From AP-15 sp045802495 (GTDB lineage Bacteria > Pseudomonadota > Alphaproteobacteria > ATCC43930 > CGMCC-115725), in NCBI GenBank assembly GCA_045802495.1, contig JBJMQW010000252.1, positions 1 through 10,618 on the forward strand: a DNA stretch of 10,618 bases. The letters are read 5' to 3'. A program made the position numbers and the translations under genes. The notes beneath the pieces are model-generated. The model was not told the DNA's origin. It ran no database searches and saw only the letters and a list, made by a program, of their open reading frames with translations. How positions within the stretch are numbered: the first letter of the stretch is position 1; the number at the start of each line of letters is the position of its first letter. Positions 5,546 through 10,618 of the stretch are shown piece after piece.

Positions 5546-7657
5546 ATGACGGAAATGACGGACGACGTTATGACGCAAATCGGGACGGCAGCCGTCAATC
5601 GGCGACGCCGCCCTCCGCGTTCTAGAAGGCCGCCGGCGATGGATCCTCGCCGGGCTCCTGAAGGCGTCGTCGATCCGGTACCTGCCGATGTCGCCCAGCC
5701 CCGTCCGGCGAGCGGCATCGCAGCCGGCGTTGCGGCGATTCGCGAGGCGTTGCGGAGCATGGCGGCAACCCCGGGCGTCTACCGTATGCTCGATCGCAAA
5801 GGTGATGCCCTCTACGTTGGCAAGGCACGGAATTTAAAGAGCCGGGTGCAGAATTATTCGCACCCTGCCGGGCTGTCGAACCGGCTGCGGCGCATGGTTG
5901 CCGAAACCGCGGCGATGGAGATCGTCGTTACACATACCGAGGCGGAAGCGCTGCTGCTGGAGTGCAACCTGATCAAGCGGCTGATGCCGCGGTACAATGT
6001 GCTGCTGCGCGATGACAAGTCGTTTCCCTTCATCCATCTTACGGCCGGCCACGATTTCCCGCAGCTGACGAAGTACCGCGGGGCGCGAACCAAGGACGGC
6101 AGCTATTTCGGCCCGTTCGCCTCGGCTGGCTCGGTCAACCGTACCTTGGTGACGCTGCAGAAAGCATTCTTGCTGCGGTCGTGCAGCGACAGTGTTTTTT
6201 CGGCCCGCACGCGTCCCTGTCTGCTCTATCAAATCAAGCGGTGCAGCGCCCCTTGCGTCGGCCGCATCGATCGCCAGGATTACGCGGCGCTGATCGAACA
6301 AGCCCGTATTTTCTTGTCCGGCAGAAGTGACGATGTGCAGCAGCGCCTGGCGATCGAAATGCAGGATGCAGCGGAGGCTCTCGATTTCGAGGCTGCCGCG
6401 CTGATCCGCGATCGCATCCGTGCGTTGTCGCTGGTTCAAGGGCATCAGGACATCCACGTCGCCGGGGTCGTCGACGCCGATGTAATCGCCGCGCATCAGG
6501 CCGGCGGACAGACCTGCGTCCAGGTCTTCTTTTTCCGTGGCGGGCAAAATTGGGGAAACCGAGCCTATTTCCCCAGCCACGACCGTCAGCTCTCGGTCGA
6601 GGAGGTCCTGACCTCCTTTGTCGGCCAGTTTTACGACAACCGGCTGAAGCCGCCGCTGGTCTTGCTAAGCCATCGGCTGGTCGAGCATGATCTGGTCGAG
6701 GAAGCATTGTCCCTCGGCGGCGGCAGGGTGGCGCTTGCGGCGCCGCAACGCGGGGACAAAAGGAAGCTGGTCGACCGCATTCTCGCGGCCGCACGCGAAG
6801 CGCTCGGGCGGCGCCTCGCCGAGAGCTCCTCGCAACGCCAACTGCTCGACGGTGTCGCAACGGCGTTGGGCATCGAAGCGCCGCTAAACCGTATCGAGGT
6901 CTACGACAACAGCCATATTCAAGGCGCCGACGCGGTCGGCGCGATGATCGTTGCCGGCCCCGAGGGCCTCGTCAAGAACGCTTACCGCAAGTTCACGATC
7001 CGCGGAACTGCCCCGCGGTCAAGTTCAGCGGGCGCTCGCTCCCGCGATGCGGGAGAGGGGAAAGCAAGCCCCCAGGGCTTGATGAGTGAGGAAAGCGAGG
7101 CGGGCGAGGCCGTCGCCGGCGGCGACGATTACGCGATGATGCGTGAAGTCCTGTTGCGCCGTTTTGCCCGTGTGCTGAAGGAGGATCCGGAACGAGAGCG
7201 GGGCGCTTGGCCGGATCTCGTCTTGATCGATGGCGGCCGGGGTCAGCTGGGCGTCGCGCAAGGCGTGCTCAAAGAGCTCGGCATCGCCGACGTTGCTATC
7301 GCCGGGATCGCCAAGGGGCCGGATCGCAATGCCGGGCGCGAGCGGTTCTTTCTTCCTGGCCGGGCGCCCTTCTCACTCGATCCACGAGACCCGGTGTTCT
7401 ATTTCCTGCAGCGCCTGCGCGATGAGGCGCATCGATTTGCGATCGGCACGCACCGCGCCAAGCGAACAAAGGCGTTGGCGCGCTCGCCGCTCGACGAGAT
7501 TCCGGGAATTGGAGCCCGCCGCAAGCAGGCGCTGCTGCACCATTTCGGTTCCGCGCGAACGGTGGCCCGCGCCGGCCTCGGCGAGCTCGAACGGGTGGCG
7601 GGCATAAGCAAAACCGTCGCGAAAAACATTTATGACCATTTCCATGCTGACCAGTAG
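5546..7657 (+). CDS. uvrC: UvrABC excinuclease subunit C (dual-incision nuclease)
   Basis: 703 residues, longer than typical UvrC (about 600-650). It makes the 3' and 5' cuts around UvrB-bound damage. Domains: GIY-YIG nuclease at about 73-160 (PGVYRML, LYVGKA, RNLKSR); a cysteine cluster Cys213, 225, 233 and 237 with the 12-8-4 spacing of the E. coli UvrC 4Fe-4S ligands; a UVR motif for UvrB binding at about 266-296; an RNase H-like nuclease with Asp454 (EVYDNSH), Asp562 (LVLIDGGRGQ) and His636 (GTHRAKR); and a C-terminal helix-hairpin-helix pair at about 648-700. Two oddities: an Arg/Pro-rich extension over the first 60 residues, and an extra segment at about 487-525 between YRKFTIR and GDDYAMMREV. 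The start is uncertain: the ATG at 5639 has AGAAGG 9 nt upstream and would give 672 residues, whereas the ATG at 5546 has only weak upstream purines. Confidence 0.96.
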   Translation: MTEMTDDVMTQIGTAAVNRRRRPPRSRRPPAMDPRRAPEGVVDPVPADVAQPRPASGIAAGVAAIREALRSMAATPGVYRMLDRKGDALYVGKARNLKSRVQNYSHPAGLSNRLRRMVAETAAMEIVVTHTEAEALLLECNLIKRLMPRYNVLLRDDKSFPFIHLTAGHDFPQLTKYRGARTKDGSYFGPFASAGSVNRTLVTLQKAFLLRSCSDSVFSARTRPCLLYQIKRCSAPCVGRIDRQDYAALIEQARIFLSGRSDDVQQRLAIEMQDAAEALDFEAAALIRDRIRALSLVQGHQDIHVAGVVDADVIAAHQAGGQTCVQVFFFRGGQNWGNRAYFPSHDRQLSVEEVLTSFVGQFYDNRLKPPLVLLSHRLVEHDLVEEALSLGGGRVALAAPQRGDKRKLVDRILAAAREALGRRLAESSSQRQLLDGVATALGIEAPLNRIEVYDNSHIQGADAVGAMIVAGPEGLVKNAYRKFTIRGTAPRSSSAGARSRDAGEGKASPQGLMSEESEAGEAVAGGDDYAMMREVLLRRFARVLKEDPERERGAWPDLVLIDGGRGQLGVAQGVLKELGIADVAIAGIAKGPDRNAGRERFFLPGRAPFSLDPRDPVFYFLQRLRDEAHRFAIGTHRAKRTKALARSPLDEIPGIGARRKQALLHHFGSARTVARAGLGELERVAGISKTVAKNIYDHFHADQ
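7039..7081. repeat. Tandem perfect hairpins inside uvrC (REP-like in-frame insertion)
   Basis: Two adjacent palindromes each have a 7-bp perfect stem and a 3-nt loop: CTCCCGC-GAT-GCGGGAG at 7039-7055 and CAAGCCC-CCA-GGGCTTG at 7065-7081. Both lie in the stretch encoding the UvrC-specific extra residues (about 487-525, nucleotides 7004-7120) that interrupts a normally continuous conserved segment. The GCGGGAGAGGGG part resembles dispersed proteobacterial intergenic repeats as I remember them, so insertion of such a repeat in frame is the likely origin. The reading frame stays open throughout. Confidence 0.65.
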
Positions 7658-7698
7658 GATCAGCGCAGCCTTCCTGTCGTCACCGCCCGGAGTGATGT

Positions 7699-8304
7699 GT
7701 GCCGATTACCAGCTTGCCTAATTTACTGACACTCTCGCGAATCCTCGCAATTCCGGCGGTGGTCGCGACATTTTACGTACCCGGCGACTATGCCCGGTGG
7801 TTTGCTTGTGCGCTCTTCTCGGCGGCGGGGGTGACGGATTGGCTGGATGGTCATATGGCGCGACGCTGGGAGCAGCAATCCGAGATCGGCCGCTTCCTCG
7901 ACCCGATCGCCGACAAATTGCTGGTGTCGGCCACCTTGTTTATGCTGACCGCCTTCGGGCGGCTGTCGCCGGAAGCGCTGCTTCCGGCTCTGGTGATACT
8001 CTGTCGCGAAGTCCTTGTTTCCGGATTGCGCGAATACCTCGCCGGATTGCGGGTCGGGATGCCGGTGTCTCGCCTTGCCAAATGGAAGACGGTGATCCAG
8101 ATGGTGGCGATCGGTGTGTTGATCGTCGGCGATGTAGGCCCCAACATCGTGCCGGTTGTCACGATTGGCGAGGCGCTCTTGTGGGTCGCCGCGTCGCTGA
8201 CATTGGTGACCGGGTATGACTACCTGCGGGCAGGACTTCGCCATATGGCCGACCCCCGGCCGGGGGCCACGATCGATCGCCGTAAATCCGAGCATCCGGC
8301 TTAG
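7699..8304 (+). CDS. pgsA: CDP-diacylglycerol--glycerol-3-phosphate 3-phosphatidyltransferase (phosphatidylglycerophosphate synthase)
   Basis: A 201-residue inner-membrane enzyme that joins CDP-diacylglycerol and sn-glycerol-3-phosphate to make phosphatidylglycerol phosphate, precursor of phosphatidylglycerol and cardiolipin. The complete CDP-alcohol phosphotransferase signature is present: Asp47, Asp50-Gly51, Ala54-Arg55, Gly64, Asp68 and Asp72 (DWLDGHMAR...GRFLDPIAD). The N terminus SLPNLLTLSRILAIP is typical of the family. Hydrophobic membrane segments lie at about 9-27, 33-46, 74-87, 93-103, 132-154 and 157-172. The start is a GTG with GGAG (7689-7692) 6 nt upstream. It begins 41 nt after uvrC, the common alphaproteobacterial uvrC-pgsA arrangement, and is probably co-transcribed with it. 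Length is normal for the family. Confidence 0.95.
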   Translation: MPITSLPNLLTLSRILAIPAVVATFYVPGDYARWFACALFSAAGVTDWLDGHMARRWEQQSEIGRFLDPIADKLLVSATLFMLTAFGRLSPEALLPALVILCREVLVSGLREYLAGLRVGMPVSRLAKWKTVIQMVAIGVLIVGDVGPNIVPVVTIGEALLWVAASLTLVTGYDYLRAGLRHMADPRPGATIDRRKSEHPA

Positions 8305-8361
8305 GGGCGCATTGCCATCGCCGCTGTCTCGCCCCAACTCAGCGTGCAAGGATAGACTCGG

Positions 8362-8865
8362 ATGCGGATCTTTGGCCTTGCCGGCTGGAGCGGCAGCGGG
8401 AAAACGACCCTAATGGCGGCGCTGATACCCGAACTCGTCGCCCGCGGCGTGACCGTGTCCACCGTCAAGCACGCGCACCACTCCTTCGACATTGATCAGC
8501 CCGGAAAGGATTCCTGGAGGCACCGGCAGGCGGGAGCTCGGGAGGTCATGATCGCGTCGGCTCACCGTTGGGCGTTGATGCACGAACTGCGCGATGATCC
8601 CGAACCCGAGCTCGACCTGCTGTTGCGGCAGATGAGCCCGGTCGATGTGGTCCTCATCGAAGGGTTCAAGCGGCATCGTCACCCTAAGGTCGAGATCTAT
8701 CGGCGCTCTCTTGGGAAGCCGCTCTTGCATCCCGACGACCCCGACATCGTGGCGATCGCTTCCGACGAGCCGCGCGCCCAGTTTTCGGTACCGTGGCTGC
8801 CGCTGTCCGATGTCGGCACGATTGCGGATCTTATCCTTGGTCACGACGCCGGGCGGCAGCGATGA
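8362..8865 (+). CDS. mobB: Molybdopterin-guanine dinucleotide biosynthesis adaptor protein MobB
   Basis: A 167-residue P-loop NTPase that assists MobA in attaching GMP to molybdopterin to form the guanine dinucleotide cofactor used by DMSO-reductase-family enzymes. Walker A GWSGSGKTT is at 8-16. The family pattern VKHAHHSFDIDQPGKDSWRHRQAGA follows at 35-59, with the conserved DVVLIEGFK at 95-103. The ATG is preceded by AAGGA (8348-8352) with 9 nt spacing. It lies 57 nt after pgsA and shares a 4-nt ATGA overlap with moeA. No mobA is visible in the window. In some bacteria MobB is fused to MobA or MoeA; here it is a separate gene next to moeA. Confidence 0.93.
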   Translation: MRIFGLAGWSGSGKTTLMAALIPELVARGVTVSTVKHAHHSFDIDQPGKDSWRHRQAGAREVMIASAHRWALMHELRDDPEPELDLLLRQMSPVDVVLIEGFKRHRHPKVEIYRRSLGKPLLHPDDPDIVAIASDEPRAQFSVPWLPLSDVGTIADLILGHDAGRQR

Positions 8866-10115
8866 CCCAGCTGAGCGAAGACTGCTTCGCGTTCGGCGGC
8901 CCCCTGCTCAGCGTCGATGCGGCGCTCGCCCAAATCGATCAGCGCGTGACGGCTGTCGTCGGGACTGAGACGGCGTCACTGGATGCCGCCCGCGGCCGCG
9001 TTCTGGCCCGCGACGTCGTCGCGCGCATGAACTTGCCGCCGCACCCGAATAGCGCGGTCGACGGCTACGCCTTTGCCCATGCCGATCTGCTGGCTGATGC
9101 AGAGACCGTGCTGCCGGTCGCCGGCAGGGCCGCGGCAGGCCATCCGCTCGGCCGGCCGGCCGGCCGCGGCGAGGCAATCCGGATCTTTACCGGTGCGCCG
9201 ATGCCGGAAGGAACCGACACGGTGATGATGCAGGAGGACTGCGTCGTCGAGAACGGACATGTTCGACTCAAAGCCGGGATACGCAAGGGGGCGAACCGCC
9301 GGCACGCCGGAGAGGACGTATCCGAGGGCGCGGTTGCCCTTGCTGCCGGCTGCAGGATGGGCCCGCCCGAGCTCGGCCTTGCCGCTGCGCTCGGTCACCA
9401 CGAGCTTCCCGTTTGCCGGCCATTGAGGGTCGGCCTGCTGTCAACGGGGGACGAAGTCTGCAACCCCGGCGAGCCGTTGCCGCCCGGCGGCATCTATGAC
9501 GCCAACCGCTTTATGCTGGCGGCGCTGCTGAGCGGGTTGGGCTGCACCGTCACCGATTTCGGCATCCGCCCCGACCGCGAGGCGGCACTCGCCGACACCC
9601 TTGCCGCGGCGAGCGCGGAGCATGATTTGATCGTCACCTCGGGCGGCGTCTCGACCGGCGAGGAGGATCATGTCAAGACGGCGATCGAGCGGCTCGGCAG
9701 CCTGCATTTCTGGCGCCTGGCAATCAAACCCGGACGCCCGGTCGCGCTCGGGCAGATTGGGCGGGTGCCGCTGATCGGCCTGCCGGGAAATCCGGTGGCG
9801 GTCGCTGTCACCTTCGCGGTCCTCGCTCGGCCGCTGATCCTCAAGCTCGCCGGCGCGGCCGCCTTGCCGCCGCGCCTGTTTCGGGTCCGTGCCGATTTCA
9901 GCTATCGCAAGAAGCCGGGCCGGCGCGAATATGTCAGGGTGAGCCTGCGGCGTGACGGGGACAGCATCGCCGCCGTCAAACACCCCAAAGATGGGGCGGG
10001 GATCCTGTCTTCGATTGTGCAGTCGGACGGCCTCGTGATCCTCGACGAGAATTCGGCGGGTCTCGTTTGCGGCGCAGAAGTCGATTTCCTCCCCTTCTCC
10101 GAGGTCATCGTGTGA
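8862..10115 (+). CDS. moeA: Molybdopterin molybdenumtransferase MoeA
   Basis: 417 residues, normal for the family. It catalyses insertion of molybdate into adenylated molybdopterin, giving active molybdenum cofactor in the cytoplasm. The ATG at 8862 overlaps the mobB stop (ATGA); a longer upstream frame is rejected because it only rereads mobB. Domains: MoeA N-terminal region about 14-180, including LPPHPNSAVDGYA (Asp67), FTGAPMPEGTDTVMMQED at 109-126 and HAGEDV at 148-153; MoCF-biosynthesis domain about 187-325, with STGDEV at 194-199, TSGGVSTGEEDHVK at 259-272, KPGRP at 289-293 and LPGNPVAV at 307-314; and a C-terminal domain about 338-412. All recognisable active-site motifs are intact. 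Confidence 0.96.
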   Translation: MTQLSEDCFAFGGPLLSVDAALAQIDQRVTAVVGTETASLDAARGRVLARDVVARMNLPPHPNSAVDGYAFAHADLLADAETVLPVAGRAAAGHPLGRPAGRGEAIRIFTGAPMPEGTDTVMMQEDCVVENGHVRLKAGIRKGANRRHAGEDVSEGAVALAAGCRMGPPELGLAAALGHHELPVCRPLRVGLLSTGDEVCNPGEPLPPGGIYDANRFMLAALLSGLGCTVTDFGIRPDREAALADTLAAASAEHDLIVTSGGVSTGEEDHVKTAIERLGSLHFWRLAIKPGRPVALGQIGRVPLIGLPGNPVAVAVTFAVLARPLILKLAGAAALPPRLFRVRADFSYRKKPGRREYVRVSLRRDGDSIAAVKHPKDGAGILSSIVQSDGLVILDENSAGLVCGAEVDFLPFSEVIV

Positions 10116-10363
10116 AGCTCTTGTATTTCGCCTGGCTGCGGGCGCGCATCGGTTGCGCCGAAGAGGATGTTGGCCTGCCACCCGGCGTGCAGGACGTGGC
10201 CGGGCTGCTCCGCTGGCTCCAATCGCGCGACAGCCGCTATGCCGAGGCGCTGCAGAACCTGTCGGTCGTTCGGGTCGCGGTCAACAAAGAGTATGTCGGG
10301 CGCGAGCATCCCGTACGGGAGGGCGATGAAGTTGCAATTTTCCCGCCGGTCACCGGAGGCTGA
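10112..10363 (+). CDS. moaD: Molybdopterin synthase sulfur carrier subunit MoaD
   Basis: An 83-residue ubiquitin-like protein ending in the diagnostic Gly82-Gly83 (FPPVTGG), whose C-terminal thiocarboxylate donates sulfur to cyclic pyranopterin monophosphate within the MoaD-MoaE complex. The N-terminal strand VKLLYFAWLRARIG and the GDEVAIFPP segment before the diglycine are typical. The start is a GTG at 10112 that overlaps the moeA stop by 4 nt (GTGA), with GAGG (10101-10104) 7 nt upstream; the longer frame starting at 10067 lies within moeA and is rejected. Its last codons also contain the GGAGG ribosome-binding site of moaE. Confidence 0.95.
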   Translation: MKLLYFAWLRARIGCAEEDVGLPPGVQDVAGLLRWLQSRDSRYAEALQNLSVVRVAVNKEYVGREHPVREGDEVAIFPPVTGG

Positions 10364-10367
10364 AGGC

Positions 10368-10618
10368 ATGATCCGGGTGCAGCGTGAGGATTTCGATGTT
10401 GGCGCCGAGCTCGGACACCTCGCCGCCGGCAATCACCGGATCGGCGGCATCGCCAGCTTCATCGGATTGGTGCGCGACATGGGCGGGGGTCATCGAGTAT
10501 CCGCTTTGACGCTCGAGCACTACCCCGGGATGACCCAAAAGAAGCTTACCGAGATCGAGACCGAGGCGCACCGGCGCTGGCCCCTCGATGCCGTGCTGAT
10601 CATCCATCGCTATGGCCG
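10368..10618 (+). CDS. moaE: Molybdopterin synthase catalytic subunit MoaE, N-terminal part (runs off right edge)
   Basis: The first 83 codons are present, of about 150 usual. MoaE transfers two sulfurs from MoaD thiocarboxylate to cyclic pyranopterin monophosphate to make molybdopterin. Recognisable motifs: GGIASFIGLVRD at 26-37 (conserved Phe31, Gly33 and Arg36), the hallmark LEHYPGMT at 49-56, and RRWPLDAVLIIHRYG at 69-83. The ATG at 10368 has GGAGG (10355-10359) 8 nt upstream and begins 4 nt after the moaD stop, so the two subunits are almost certainly co-translated. The catalytic lysines lie beyond the window. Confidence 0.96.
   Translation, partial: MIRVQREDFDVGAELGHLAAGNHRIGGIASFIGLVRDMGGGHRVSALTLEHYPGMTQKKLTEIETEAHRRWPLDAVLIIHRYG

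Noticed and set aside
8793..8861. Upstream extension of moeA to 8793
   Set aside because: It rereads mobB coding sequence; the ATG at 8862 in the ATGA overlap gives the normal MoeA N terminus.
9148..9168. CGGCCGGCCGG repeat in moeA
   Set aside because: It encodes a Gly/Arg/Pro loop in an intact protein and is ordinary GC-rich coding sequence.

Overview
The window is a high-GC bacterial chromosome segment made up almost entirely of housekeeping genes. Protein sequences (class I-gamma aspartate aminotransferase, UvrB/UvrC, the run uvrC-pgsA followed by molybdopterin genes) and a nested palindromic intergenic repeat point to an alphaproteobacterium. A Rhodospirillales-like lineage is my best guess, from memory of gene order and not from any search. 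I see no phage, transposase, CRISPR array, rRNA or tRNA.

Layout. (1) 1-63, minus strand: the first 21 codons of a P-loop GTPase that reads like an EF-G paralogue, running off the left edge. (2) 64-525: non-coding, with a palindromic repeat at 377-445. (3) 526-1731, minus strand: PLP-dependent aspartate aminotransferase. (4) 1732-2255: non-coding divergent region between the aminotransferase and uvrB, with several inverted repeats and a possible AraC-type HTH remnant. (5) 2256-4475, plus: uvrB, overlapped by 14 nt by (6) 4462-5274, a pteridine-reductase-like SDR. (7) 5275-5545: a very AT-rich gap (about 78% A+T over 5341-5430, counted by hand) with a perfect DnaA box, weaker DnaA-like boxes, an IHF-like site, a TGGTTAA/TTAACCA palindrome and a candidate promoter. 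(8) 5546-10618, plus: uvrC, pgsA, mobB, moeA, moaD and moaE (cut by the right edge). The spacing is tight, and mobB/moeA and moeA/moaD overlap by 4 nt.

How the genes work together. uvrB and uvrC encode two of the three subunits of UvrABC nucleotide excision repair; uvrA is not here. pgsA makes phosphatidylglycerol phosphate for the membrane. moaD and moaE form molybdopterin synthase, moeA inserts molybdate, and mobB belongs to the nucleotide-attachment step that yields the guanine dinucleotide cofactor. The SDR resembles enzymes that reduce pterins, so this region holds pterin-linked chemistry on both sides of uvrC, though no shared pathway is shown.

The most noteworthy signals are: an in-frame insertion inside uvrC containing two perfect hairpins in tandem; the replication-origin-like AT-rich island upstream of uvrC; and the Asp-Tyr-Lys catalytic spacing of the SDR, which matches pteridine reductases and not classical Ser-Tyr-Lys SDRs. 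I did not find convincing evidence of an undescribed multi-gene system; most of the window is ordinary core genome.
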